Shown piece after piece: positions 12,730-21,299 of a DNA stretch of 40,792 bases; position 1 is the stretch's first letter; each line of letters starts with the position of its first letter. The stretch is from a virus. Both the position numbers and the translations under genes were made by a program. The stretch covers positions 1-40,792 of IMG/VR virus record IMGVR_UViG_3300045141_000101. One strand, given 5' to 3'. The notes under the pieces are model-generated. The model did no database searches. It had not been told where the DNA came from and saw nothing but the letters and a program-made list of their open reading frames with translations.

Positions 12730-14406
12730 GTGGCCATCTCTGATCCGACCATGAGCGTGCCGACCCCCACGGGCGTCCTGCAGGGCGTGGCTGCGTTCAA
12801 CTGGGACGGGGCCGCGTGGCAGCCCGCTGGCTGTGCTGCCCCGTCCGTACCGACGCCAACAGGCAATCTCCAGGGTGTCGCGGCGTTTACCGGCGGTCCG
12901 TCATGGGCGCCGTCAGGTCGATCTGGTCCGGGTGTGGCCACCCCCACCGGCGTGCTGGACGGCGTGGCGGTCTACACCTGGTCTGGGGGCCAATGGACGC
13001 CGCCGGGCGGCTCGCCGTCCCCATCGACGCCGTCTGGTGCCTTGCGCGGGGTAGCCGCCTTCGATTGGGATGGGGCCGTGTGGCAGCCAGCCGGGCAGGC
13101 TGGCCCCGACGTCGCGACACCGTTCGGCGTGCTTCAGGGCGTGGCCCGGTTCGGCTGGACGGGGACCGCCTGGGCGGCGACCGGCGCGCCGTCGCTCTCG
13201 CTCGATTTTATGACGCCCGGCGCGCTCGACAGCCGCATCACGGTCACGCGCGCCTCGACCGCGACATACACCGACGCGGGCGGAACGATACGAACGGCGG
13301 CCGCCAACGCGCCGCGTTGGGATTATGCCGGCGGGACGCTGAACGGCCTGTTGATCGAGGAGGCGCGGACCAACCTGTTGGCCCCGAGCATTCCCGACGC
13401 TGTCGGCTGGGGGCCGGGAGACGCCACGCTCACGCTGAACGCGGGCACGGCACCGGATGGCGCCAATACGATGACGCGGATGGTCGAGGCGGCGACGACG
13501 GCGATCCATCTGCTCTCCAAGAACGTCGCGGTAACGGCGTCCGTGACGAACACATTCTCGGTTTACGCGAAGGCCGCGCAGATCCGTTATCTTCAGATCT
13601 TCATGGATAACGGCGCCAATGTCGGGTCGTGGGTGACGTTCGACCTGCAGGCCGGCGTGATCTCCGGTCCGCTCACGGCGAGCGGTGTGGCGATTGGAAC
13701 CGCCTCGATCCTGCCCGCCGGTAACGGTGTGTGGCGGTGTATCCTGTCTGGTCAGATCGGCGCGGCCACGACGGCGCGTGTGTTGCTGATGACTTCGAAC
13801 GTCGCCAATCCTGGCGTGTTTCCGAGTTATCCCGGCAATACCGCGAATGGCTTGTTGCTGTGGGGCGCGCAGTTGGAGCAGTCCACCGGGGCGTCGTCTT
13901 ATATCCCCACGACCGGCGCGACGGTGACACGGGCCGCCGATGTGGCGGCGATGCCGACAGCCGCGTGGTTCTCTCCGGCCGCTGGTTCCCTGGCCGTCGA
14001 GTTCCTGACGGCGAACATGCCGACGCCCGGTACGCACAGCGGCATTCTGCAGATGAACGACGGCACGGGGGTCAACCAGGTCAATCTCTATCTGCAATTG
14101 AACAGCGGCAACGAGACGTTTGACGTGTCGATCGGGTCGGTCTCGCAGATGTCGGTCAATGGCGCGTTTGGTGCCACCGGCACGCCTCAGAAGGTCGCCC
14201 TCGCTTACGGCGGTGGCTCGTGGCGGTATGCTTACGCGGGGACGGTGAACAGCGGCGCCGGCAGCGCGGTGCCGTTCCCGGCGACGACCATCAACCTCGG
14301 GACAATCAATCCGCCCACGCAATGGAAATTGAACGGCTATATGCGCCGGTTGCAATACTGGCCGCGCGCCTTGTCCAACGCGGAAATGCAGGCGGTGACG
14401 ACATGA
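12730..14406 (+). CDS. Tail fibre-like protein with five N-terminal repeats
   Basis: A 558-residue protein from GTG 12730. Residues 8-155 hold five tandem copies of a 30-residue unit (consensus TPTGVLQGVAAFxWDGAxWQ, then PAG). Each looks like a small beta-hairpin with conserved Trp. The remainder is beta-rich with two lectin-like (concanavalin-like) regions: around 190-380 (ITVTRASTATYTDAGGTIRT) and 390-545 (SLAVEFLTANMPTPGTHSGI). The very C-terminus (MRRLQYWPRALSNAEMQAVT) is typical of laminin-G/concanavalin domains. It likely binds host polysaccharide. It is coupled to the next gene by ATGA at 14403-14406. Confidence 0.7.
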   Translation: MAISDPTMSVPTPTGVLQGVAAFNWDGAAWQPAGCAAPSVPTPTGNLQGVAAFTGGPSWAPSGRSGPGVATPTGVLDGVAVYTWSGGQWTPPGGSPSPSTPSGALRGVAAFDWDGAVWQPAGQAGPDVATPFGVLQGVARFGWTGTAWAATGAPSLSLDFMTPGALDSRITVTRASTATYTDAGGTIRTAAANAPRWDYAGGTLNGLLIEEARTNLLAPSIPDAVGWGPGDATLTLNAGTAPDGANTMTRMVEAATTAIHLLSKNVAVTASVTNTFSVYAKAAQIRYLQIFMDNGANVGSWVTFDLQAGVISGPLTASGVAIGTASILPAGNGVWRCILSGQIGAATTARVLLMTSNVANPGVFPSYPGNTANGLLLWGAQLEQSTGASSYIPTTGATVTRAADVAAMPTAAWFSPAAGSLAVEFLTANMPTPGTHSGILQMNDGTGVNQVNLYLQLNSGNETFDVSIGSVSQMSVNGAFGATGTPQKVALAYGGGSWRYAYAGTVNSGAGSAVPFPATTINLGTINPPTQWKLNGYMRRLQYWPRALSNAEMQAVTT

Positions 14407-16412
14407 ACGACCGACCGAGTTATCCGTGGTCGGAGGGAGACGCGCTATTCGCCAGTGAGTTGAACGCGGCGATCGCCAACGCGGCGAACACGAGCCGCGC
14501 GTCGGGTGTGGTGAACGTACTTGATTATGGTGCCGATCCGACCGGCGTGGCCGACAGTTCGGCCGCGATCAACGCGGCGGCATCCCAGGCATCGCCGAAC
14601 GGACGGGGTAAGTCCGTCTATCTGCCGTCCGGCACTTATCATGTGCGTCATCAGATAACGCTCACGGACGGCCAGGCGCTGTTCGGTGATGGCCGAGGTA
14701 ATACCCTGATCACGGTGAGTGACGACTTCGATCATACGCCGACGAGTGTCTTTCTGCTGACACCGGGCACGATTGCCCTGGTGCCGGGAGGTGACGCGCC
14801 GGGTCCGTTGCTGATGGACTTCCAGATCAGCTTCCAACAGCCGCTTGATCAAACATCGCGCGCCAACTTCAAAACATTGTCGGCGGGTGGCACATCGCAC
14901 CCTGGCGGAACCGGCGTGAAGTATCCATGGGCGATCTCAACCGGAGGCAACTGCCGCCCGATCCTCGCGCGGTTACGGGTCAGCGGCGCGTGGGATGGCA
15001 TCACGACCGGCGGGTTCAACTCCCCGATGTGGCTGGACGACATCGAGATGGGCGCTCTCGATTGCGGCCTGTCGTTGGGAGAAGGTGGTGGTGTTTATGA
15101 CTGGTGCCATATCAATGGTTATCACTTTTGGCCGTTCGGCATGGACAAAGACCCGATCCTGTCGAGTGTGTTCTCCGACTGGACGACCATCGCGATGCGT
15201 GTTGGCGCGCAGAACGGGTTCGAGGCGCGTGGCATCACCAGTTACGACGGGCGGGTTATCTTCACCGCCGAGGCGAACGATTGTTGGGCATCCATATCGA
15301 CTCTGAGCCTGGACAACGATGGCGCGACGCTTGAGATAGCGACCTGTCGGTTCATGCAGATCACGAACCTCTACGCGGTGTCGGACAACAACCTGATACC
15401 GGGAACCGTCATGATTGGCGGTGGCATCGTCAGTGTCGCGAACTGGTATTCTCAGAACTTCTATAAGTTCCATCTGGTCGTGACGGGCGGCGATGTCACC
15501 GTGAGTGGTGGCTACATGGAAGCCAATAGCCACACCATGGGCATTGTCCAGCTGACCGGCGGCAGGCTGCGGATGCAGGGCGTGCGGTTGGCGCCGAAAG
15601 AGGCGGCGGCCTGGGATCTGTCGCTGATATCGCAGAACAGTCCTGGCGTGTTGCAGGTTTCCGAGATCGACGTGAGCGGTGTCAGTGGTTCGTCGGGCGT
15701 CGCGGTTTCGTTCAATCAGGATCTCAGTGGGAACAGTCTTGGTGGCGTCACGCTGGCGCCCGGCTGGCGGAATACGTGGCCGTTTGGGCCGTTGGGTGAT
15801 TACGGCGACGTGCAGGTGTCGCCCAACGACAAAACCAGCATGCAATCTGGCTCCACGGTGTTCAGCCAGTTTCAGGCGACCCAGCACCTCAGCACGTCGT
15901 TTGGCTACCTCGCGCTCAATCAGCATTCCGACAGCGCGGTGCAAAACGCGGCGTTTGGCGGTCTCGCGGGTTACGGTGTGACAACCGGCTCCCACAACGC
16001 CTTTCTAGGCGCGGCCTCGGGTTTCAGCTCTGGCGGCGCGGTGATAACCGGCGACAACAATGTCGCCGTGGGTGCTGACACCGCGAAAGCACTTACCAGT
16101 GGCAGCGGAAATGTTCTTGTCGGTCAGAACGCGGGCGCGACGCTGACCAGCGGCTCCAACAATACCTTGATCGGCCATGGCGCGGATGTCCCGACCGGTG
16201 TCACGAGTAACTTCATCAGTGTGGGGGGTGTCTTCACGGTGTCCGGCATCGACGTGCCGCCAACGTCGGTCACCTCCATCATCGGGAAGTTGGCGTTGGC
16301 GGCGTTGGCGGCGTCACCCTCCTACGCCAACGACGCGGCGGCGGCGGCGGGCGGCGTGGCGGCTGGACTGTTGTATCGCAACGGGTCCGCCGTGATGATT
16401 CGGGTCGCATGA
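14403..16412 (+). CDS. Tailspike with beta-helix and head-repeat C-terminus
   Basis: A 669-residue protein whose ATG overlaps the previous stop. Residues 1-25 (SYPWSEGDALFASELNAAIA) are a virion-anchor motif shared with the 26277 gene. Residues 38-470 look like a right-handed parallel beta-helix of pectate-lyase type, opening VVNVLDYGADPTGVADSSAA. Residues about 545-630 carry GxNNxxxG repeats (GSGNVLVGQNAGATLTSGSN), as in trimeric adhesin heads. The end (YANDAAAAAGGVAAGLLYRN) is a common fibre C-terminus. Its function would be host surface recognition and possibly glycan cleavage; catalytic residues cannot be assigned from sequence alone. Confidence 0.8.
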   Translation: MNDRPSYPWSEGDALFASELNAAIANAANTSRASGVVNVLDYGADPTGVADSSAAINAAASQASPNGRGKSVYLPSGTYHVRHQITLTDGQALFGDGRGNTLITVSDDFDHTPTSVFLLTPGTIALVPGGDAPGPLLMDFQISFQQPLDQTSRANFKTLSAGGTSHPGGTGVKYPWAISTGGNCRPILARLRVSGAWDGITTGGFNSPMWLDDIEMGALDCGLSLGEGGGVYDWCHINGYHFWPFGMDKDPILSSVFSDWTTIAMRVGAQNGFEARGITSYDGRVIFTAEANDCWASISTLSLDNDGATLEIATCRFMQITNLYAVSDNNLIPGTVMIGGGIVSVANWYSQNFYKFHLVVTGGDVTVSGGYMEANSHTMGIVQLTGGRLRMQGVRLAPKEAAAWDLSLISQNSPGVLQVSEIDVSGVSGSSGVAVSFNQDLSGNSLGGVTLAPGWRNTWPFGPLGDYGDVQVSPNDKTSMQSGSTVFSQFQATQHLSTSFGYLALNQHSDSAVQNAAFGGLAGYGVTTGSHNAFLGAASGFSSGGAVITGDNNVAVGADTAKALTSGSGNVLVGQNAGATLTSGSNNTLIGHGADVPTGVTSNFISVGGVFTVSGIDVPPTSVTSIIGKLALAALAASPSYANDAAAAAGGVAAGLLYRNGSAVMIRVA

Positions 16413-16430
16413 CATGCGAGGGAGCGACCC

Positions 16431-16622
16431 ATGACTGACGACGTGAAAGACTTTCTTGCCAACCTGAAGCCGGATGAGATGCTGGTGATCGCTCGGCGGC
16501 GTGGTGACGGGCATCTGATCCTTCTGTCGCATCATCTGACAGCTGAAGACGCCAAGGAGGTCATTGGCCTGGTCCAATCAGCGGGGCGCCCAGAGACCGG
16601 CGGCACGAACCGGGATGAGTGA
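16431..16622 (+). CDS. Small helical protein, unknown
   Basis: A 63-residue protein behind GGGAGCGACC. It is acidic and helical at both ends (MTDDVKDFLANLKPDEMLVI, LTAEDAKEVIGLVQSAG) with a short beta centre. Between the tailspike and the membrane-protein pair. No family recognised. Confidence 0.5.
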   Translation: MTDDVKDFLANLKPDEMLVIARRRGDGHLILLSHHLTAEDAKEVIGLVQSAGRPETGGTNRDE

Positions 16623-16637
16623 ACAGGAAACAGCCTG

Positions 16638-16868
16638 ATGTGCTTCAGCGCCGCGTGGTTCGTCAACCTTCTCGTCTGGCTCATCGTCATCTGCGCGGTT
16701 GTGGCGATTTTCCGCCTCGTGCTGCCGACCGTGCTGGGTTGGTTGGGTGTAGCCGGAACGCTTGTGATGCAGGTGCTCAACATCATCCTGATCGCGTTCG
16801 TGCTGATCGTTTTGGTGTGGTTTTGTTACGATATCCTGACGTGCGCCAGCATCCCGAGAATGCGCTGA
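16638..16868 (+). CDS. Two-helix membrane protein, holin candidate
   Basis: A 76-residue, strongly hydrophobic protein with two transmembrane helices, at about 8-30 (VNLLVWLIVICAVVAIFRLV) and 38-62 (VAGTLVMQVLNIILIAFVLI). It has a short charged tail. Size and topology suit a class II holin. The neighbouring gene encodes a membrane-anchored coiled coil. No endolysin is adjacent, which weakens the lysis call. The next gene starts one base after this stop. Confidence 0.55.
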   Translation: MCFSAAWFVNLLVWLIVICAVVAIFRLVLPTVLGWLGVAGTLVMQVLNIILIAFVLIVLVWFCYDILTCASIPRMR

Positions 16869-16869
16869 T

Positions 16870-17172
16870 GTGGTCGAGGTCGCGACCAGTTGGGTCAGGC
16901 AAAACCTCGGTATCGCGGCAACGCTCGTCGCCCTCGCCGGCACGATCCTCGGTGGCGTCGCGGCGGCCAGCACATGGCTTGCCTCGGTGCATCACCTGGA
17001 GCGGCGCGTTGACGTGCTGCGGGCTGAGGTGAACGCCATGCGGGCGACGATGGACCAGAACCGCGTGCTGGTCGGTGATGTCAGACGCGGCCTGGAGGCG
17101 ACGGACGCGACGGTCAAGGAAGGCATCGCGCGGCTGGAAGAGCGGATCAGGGCGAGAGATGCCACGCGCTAA
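16870..17172 (+). CDS. Membrane-anchored coiled-coil protein
   Basis: A 100-residue protein from GTG 16870. One transmembrane helix lies at 12-36 (LGIAATLVALAGTILGGVAA), followed by a 60-residue coiled coil (HLERRVDVLRAEVNAMRATM ... GIARLEERI). The layout suits a holin or spanin accessory protein, or an inner-membrane factor. It overlaps the portal gene by 14 bases. Confidence 0.55.
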   Translation: MVEVATSWVRQNLGIAATLVALAGTILGGVAAASTWLASVHHLERRVDVLRAEVNAMRATMDQNRVLVGDVRRGLEATDATVKEGIARLEERIRARDATR

Positions 17173-19372
17173 AGACAGCGACGAGGAAATCCTGAAGGAG
17201 GCCAAGGCCCGCTTCGAGCGGTGCGTTGGTTGGGAGAGCGCGTGGCGCACCCGCGCCTTGTTCGATACCCGTTTCGCCAACGGCGACAGTCAGAACGGTT
17301 GGCAATGGTATTCCAACGCCGGCACCATGACGGATCGCGGCGAGCGGCCGACGCTCACGTACAATCAAGTTAGACAGCATAATTTGCAAGTCATTAACGA
17401 TGCGAGACAAAACAAAGCACAAATTAAGTGTACTCCGGTCGGCGGTCACGCATCGTATGAAGCCGCCCAGGTGTTCAGCGGCATCATCCGCCGCATCGAG
17501 TATGTCAGCAAGGCGGTCGATGCTTACAGCACCGCGACATACCATCAGGTCGAGAGTGGTATTGGGTATGTCCGCGTCGAGACGGATTACGTGGACGAGA
17601 ACAGTTTCGACCTCGATCTGTTCATCCGCCGCGTGCCAGATCCTCGCAGCGTCTACATGGACCCGGATTGTAAGGCGTATGACAAGTCGGACGCCAATTT
17701 CGCGTTCGTGTTCGAGGACATCCCGCGCGATCGTTACGAGGAGGAATATGGGAAAGAGGACAACGTCGCGCCGGCCACGCTGGAGCACAGCGACGGCTGG
17801 AACGATAAGGATCATGTGCGGATCGCGGAGTATTGGAGGCGGAACCTCAACAACGAGACGCTGCACCGGCTCCAGGATGGGACCGTGGTGCGCGACAGCG
17901 ATATCCCGGCGGAGTTTCGCGATCAGGTCAAGGCGATGATCGTCCAGAGCCGCGACGTGGCGGAGCCGGAGATCGAGTGGTTCAAACTGGCGGGCAACAA
18001 GATCATCGACCGCGAGCAATGGCTGGGCAAGTACATCCCGATTGTGCCGTTCATCGGCGAAGAGACGGTGATCGAGGGCGAGATGGACCGCAAGGGCCAC
18101 ACCCGCGCCCAGATCGATGCGCAAAGGATATATAATTACTGGGCCTCGGCCGCCGTTGAACAGGTCGCGTTGCAGACCAAGACGCCCTATGTGGCGCGTG
18201 CCGACGCGATCGAGGGCCGAACGGAGCAGTGGGCGACGGCGAATGTCAAAAACTGGTCGGTATTGGTCTATAACGGCATTGACGAGGCGGGAAATCCGAT
18301 CCCGCCGCCGTCGCGGGTCGAGCCGCCTACGATGGCCCAGGCCTACATCCAAGGCATGACCATCGCGCGGCAGGATCTGATGAGCGTGACCGGTCAATAT
18401 CAGGCTGAACTGGGCATGCCGAGCAACGAGCGGTCGGGAATCGCCATCCAGCAGCGGCAGCGCCAGGGCGACACGGCGACTTATCACTACATCGACAATC
18501 AGGCGAAGGGCATACGGCAAATCGGTCGCATTTTGCTCGATCTGATACCGAAAATATACGACACGCGGCGCGTGGCGATGACGTTGGCCGAGGATGGCAC
18601 CGAAAACAAGGTGATGATCGCGCCGGACATGCCCGACGCGCATCAATACATCGGCCAGCAGCCGAACGGGGCGCCTCCGGGTCCGATTTCACCCGCCGAG
18701 GCGCAGAAACAGCAGGAAGATCCGGCACAGCCTGACCCAGCGATCATATTCAACCCAAATGTCGGGACTTATGACGTCGAGGCGGATGTCGGGCCGAGTT
18801 ATGGGACGCAGCGGCAGGAGGCGGCCAACGCTTTCAGTCAGATCATGCAACAAAACCCGGCCGCGTTTCAGATCGTCGGCGATTTCTGGGCCGCGAACTC
18901 GGATTTCCCCGGTGCGGACGAATTGGCCGAGCGATTGAAGCGGGGATTGCCCCCGAACTACAAGGCGGGGCCGGACCCGCAGGTCATGGCTATCAGCCAG
19001 CAGGCCCAGCAGGCCCAGCAGCAGGCGAAGGACATGCTGGGCAAGGCTGACGCGGAGATCGCATCGCTAAAGGCCCAGTTGGTTCACGCACAAGAGCAGG
19101 CCAAGGACAAATCGGCCGAGATCGAGATCAAGGACTATCAGGCTGAGACGGATCGATTGAAGGCGGTCGGCGCGATCGATCCGTTGGCGCTTCAGGCGAT
19201 CGTGCGTCAGATGGTGTCCGACATGCTTCAAACCGAGATCCATCCGGTGCTACAGCGGCACGCGGCGGACGAGAGCGAGCTACAGGCCACGCTGGCGCCG
19301 CCCGTGCCCGTGAACGGGGCGGACGGTCAGGCGCCGCCTGGACCGGCTCCAGGGGGCGGCGTTGGCCCATAG
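17159..19372 (+). CDS. P22-type portal protein
   Basis: A 737-residue protein. The region to about residue 480 matches P22-like portals (WYSNAGTMTDRGERPTLTYN, QVESGIGYVRVETDY, FIRRVPDPRSVYMDPDCKAY). The C-terminal part is a long Gln/Ala-rich helix (QQAQQAQQQAKDMLGKADAE) like the barrel of P22 portal, followed by a Pro/Gly tail. The start ATG 17159 is preferred over upstream in-frame codons because of GGGCGAGAG directly before it. The portal is the dodecameric DNA channel, docking site for TerL and for the tail accessory factors encoded at 24302 and 28359. Confidence 0.9.
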   Translation: MPRAKDSDEEILKEAKARFERCVGWESAWRTRALFDTRFANGDSQNGWQWYSNAGTMTDRGERPTLTYNQVRQHNLQVINDARQNKAQIKCTPVGGHASYEAAQVFSGIIRRIEYVSKAVDAYSTATYHQVESGIGYVRVETDYVDENSFDLDLFIRRVPDPRSVYMDPDCKAYDKSDANFAFVFEDIPRDRYEEEYGKEDNVAPATLEHSDGWNDKDHVRIAEYWRRNLNNETLHRLQDGTVVRDSDIPAEFRDQVKAMIVQSRDVAEPEIEWFKLAGNKIIDREQWLGKYIPIVPFIGEETVIEGEMDRKGHTRAQIDAQRIYNYWASAAVEQVALQTKTPYVARADAIEGRTEQWATANVKNWSVLVYNGIDEAGNPIPPPSRVEPPTMAQAYIQGMTIARQDLMSVTGQYQAELGMPSNERSGIAIQQRQRQGDTATYHYIDNQAKGIRQIGRILLDLIPKIYDTRRVAMTLAEDGTENKVMIAPDMPDAHQYIGQQPNGAPPGPISPAEAQKQQEDPAQPDPAIIFNPNVGTYDVEADVGPSYGTQRQEAANAFSQIMQQNPAAFQIVGDFWAANSDFPGADELAERLKRGLPPNYKAGPDPQVMAISQQAQQAQQQAKDMLGKADAEIASLKAQLVHAQEQAKDKSAEIEIKDYQAETDRLKAVGAIDPLALQAIVRQMVSDMLQTEIHPVLQRHAADESELQATLAPPVPVNGADGQAPPGPAPGGGVGP

Positions 19373-19547
19373 CGCGGTGAAAGCATGGCCGGTCACCATG
19401 GCTGAAGCTGTCCGTATCGCACGTACCCCGTATCCAGATTGGACCGATGCGGAGATCGCCGCTGAGTATCGGATTGAGGAGGCCCTCGTCCGGGAAATCC
19501 GAACGACACGGGGATATAACGGGGTGAATCTTGGCGGCCCGGGGTAA
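19362..19547 (+). CDS. Small HTH-like protein
   Basis: A 61-residue protein, probably from TTG 19362 behind AGGGGG; ATG 19398 is an alternative. Residues 20-55 (TPYPDWTDAEIAAEYRIEEA, then LVREIRTTRGY) look like a small helix-turn-helix. It is flanked by overlaps with the portal gene and the next gene, so it belongs to the head operon. Role unknown. Confidence 0.45.
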   Translation: MAHSAVKAWPVTMAEAVRIARTPYPDWTDAEIAAEYRIEEALVREIRTTRGYNGVNLGGPG

Positions 19548-20007
19548 TCCGCTCCAGATCGGCGACGACGGCGGCAACGCGCTGTCCCTGGCGCCGTGGC
19601 AGGTCGGCGATCCGACCGACCCGATGGCCGTGGCGGGCGCTCAGACGGGTGTGGCCGATCCTTTGAGTCAATGGTTGGCTGCGATGCGGGCTAAGAGCGC
19701 GGCGCGTAGCGGGATGCGACAAGCCACCGCGCCCCCGCTCACTGAGGAGGATCTTTATAATCTCCCGGTGCCGACGATGCCCGGCCAGCGGCGTGGCTAC
19801 CAACGACTATTGGCCCCGTTGCCCGAAGGCAGAAGCTTTATCGATCGCCTGCCGCCCGCCGTCCCCTCGGCTGACCCGCGCATGGTCGCTCCGCCGCTTG
19901 AGCCGGATCAACCCATGCCATCGCGCGGTCGTATGCCACCCGGCGAGGTGGATGGCTGGTTGGAGGCGCTGTCGCGCCAGCGTCAGCAGCGTGGAGGCCT
20001 CGGCTGA
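19531..20007 (+). CDS. Pro-rich head-region protein, unknown
   Basis: A 158-residue protein from TTG 19531, overlapping the preceding gene. It is rich in Pro, Arg and Gln and looks largely disordered (LPPAVPSADPRMVAPPLEPD). It lies between portal and scaffold, where accessory head proteins usually sit. Its stop overlaps the next start by one base. No family recognised. Confidence 0.5.
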   Translation: MAARGNPLQIGDDGGNALSLAPWQVGDPTDPMAVAGAQTGVADPLSQWLAAMRAKSAARSGMRQATAPPLTEEDLYNLPVPTMPGQRRGYQRLLAPLPEGRSFIDRLPPAVPSADPRMVAPPLEPDQPMPSRGRMPPGEVDGWLEALSRQRQQRGGLG

Positions 20008-20216
20008 TGACCGCCACCGGCACCGAACTGCTCACCGAACTGGTTGACGAGCGCACCCGGCTGCTGGCCGAGATCGAGCGGTTACGCGGTCGCGTGCTCG
20101 ACCTTGAGGCCAAGGTGGCGATCCTCTGCGGCTCGCTGGCGAAACGGGCCGTCATGCCCGAGGACGAGCAGCCCGCCGTCATCCACCACGACGTTGAACC
20201 CAACGCGCCAAGGTAA
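20007..20216 (+). CDS. Small coiled-coil protein
   Basis: A 69-residue protein whose first 45 residues form a clean coiled coil (LLTELVDERTRLLAEIERLR, GRVLDLEAKVAI). A charged tail follows. It starts on the last base of the preceding stop (TGATG). A scaffold or head-assembly helper is possible; no family recognised. Confidence 0.5.
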   Translation: MTATGTELLTELVDERTRLLAEIERLRGRVLDLEAKVAILCGSLAKRAVMPEDEQPAVIHHDVEPNAPR

Positions 20217-20231
20217 CCGAGTAATCTCCAA

Positions 20232-21002
20232 ATGAGCGAAACCAACACCAACGCCGACGGCGTTACCATCACCAGCCAGCCGCCATCGCCCGAAGCGCCG
20301 CCAGAGTCCACGCCAGCGCCCGCCGAGGCCACGGAGCAGACCGAGGAAGAGGGCCAACGCCCCGATCGCGACACCGAGGGCCGCCGTGTCGCCCAGGTCC
20401 GCGCCAGGCTGGCGGCCGCCGAGCGGGAGCGGGACGCGCTGCGCGCCGAGGCGGAGTTCTATCGGCAACGCGCGCAACCAGTGGCGCCGGAGGACGAGAC
20501 GCCGGAGCAACGCTACCAGCGGGAGCGCGGCGCCATGCGTCAGGAGGTCGAGGCGCAGATCCGCACCGAAACATTCCACCAGCAGGGCGCCACGCAATAC
20601 GGCGACTGGAAACAGCGGTGCGACGACCTCGTGGCGATGGGTGCCGATGCCGGGTTCGCGCAACTCCTCGTCGAGATGCCGGGTGGCGAGGGGGTCAGGG
20701 TCGCCGCCGCGCTGGCCGCCGATCCCGACGCGGTCGAGCGCATCGCGAACCTCCGCTCCGAGCGGGCGCGGGCGGTGGCTCTGGGTAAGTATGCCGCCAC
20801 CATCGAGGACACGACACATGATCGATCCCGGCCGAACGGCGTCAACGGAGCGGCCGCCGCGCCAGCCGTGACCAGGGCACCGGCTCCGGTGCGCCCGGTG
20901 ACGGGTCGCGCATCGCCGCAATTCAACGAATACACGGCGACGGCGCAGCAACTTGCCGATTTCTATATGAAACAATCGATGGATCGGCAGACGAGGCGCT
21001 GA
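20232..21002 (+). CDS. Scaffolding protein
   Basis: A 256-residue acidic, helical protein. The N-terminal 55 residues are a Pro/Glu/Thr-rich disordered tail, followed by a coiled coil (AQVRARLAAAERERDALRAE, AEFYRQRAQ) and further helices. A short basic C-terminus ends MKQSMDRQTRR. P22-type scaffolds bind coat protein with a basic C-terminal helix-turn-helix and are released before packaging. Position between portal and coat, length and composition all agree. There is no sequence motif that proves it. Confidence 0.7.
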   Translation: MSETNTNADGVTITSQPPSPEAPPESTPAPAEATEQTEEEGQRPDRDTEGRRVAQVRARLAAAERERDALRAEAEFYRQRAQPVAPEDETPEQRYQRERGAMRQEVEAQIRTETFHQQGATQYGDWKQRCDDLVAMGADAGFAQLLVEMPGGEGVRVAAALAADPDAVERIANLRSERARAVALGKYAATIEDTTHDRSRPNGVNGAAAAPAVTRAPAPVRPVTGRASPQFNEYTATAQQLADFYMKQSMDRQTRR

Positions 21003-21032
21003 CGCCTACCGGGTAGCGGAACCGGACCAATA

Positions 21033-21169
21033 CCGCGTGGCGTGACGTGCCGACAGGGCAGCGGAGCCTGAAACCACCGCGTGGCGTGCGTATCCCGGCT
21101 GATCGCGTGGCTTTCTTCAAGGCGACGGCGGGCGAACGAGGTTCCAAGAACCGCTTGCGGTGAGGAACC
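21033..21169 (+). promoter_or_regulatory. Structured leader upstream of coat gene
   Basis: The 201-base gap between scaffold and coat holds two identical 12-mers (CCGCGTGGCGTG at 21033-21044 and 21077-21088) and a partial third near 21102. It also holds a strong hairpin at 21140-21169: GGTTCC pairs with GGAACC outside and ACCGC with GCGGT inside. No U-run follows, so it is more likely an mRNA-stabilising or processing hairpin for the highly expressed coat message than a terminator. Confidence 0.5.
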
Positions 21170-21203
21170 CTTTCCCGTAGTATTCGCCTAAGGATATCCT
21201 CCC

Positions 21204-21299
21204 ATGCCCGCCACAAATACTCTGTTGACTATCAACATGATTACCGCGAAGGCTCTGGCTATACTCCATCAAAAATGTAATTTCATTGGCTCCATCAAT
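21204..21299 (+). CDS. Major coat protein, exon 1
   Basis: The first 32 codons of a P22-type coat protein (MPATNTLLTINMITAKALAI ... FIGSIN), with RBS AAGGA at 21190-21194. The frame meets TAA at 21300, inside the intron. Joining codon 32 (AAT, 21297-21299) to CGA at 22061 restores the run GSIN-RQYDDSFAQSGAKIG, which matches the usual start of this coat family. The exon end CATCAAT pairs with the intron guide GTTGATG at 21309-21315, leaving the conserved U-G wobble at the splice site. Confidence 0.8.

Noticed and set aside
12913-14355. Minus-strand ORF of 480 codons
   Set aside because: Antisense to the fibre gene, Arg-rich, no domain or ribosome binding site.
14900-16400. CRISPR-like regular repeats
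   Set aside because: The GxNNxxxG periodicity is at protein level within the tailspike C-terminus; there are no identical DNA repeats with spacers.
17147-18646. Minus-strand ORF of 499 codons
   Set aside because: It lies opposite the well-supported portal gene and has no start signal or recognisable family.
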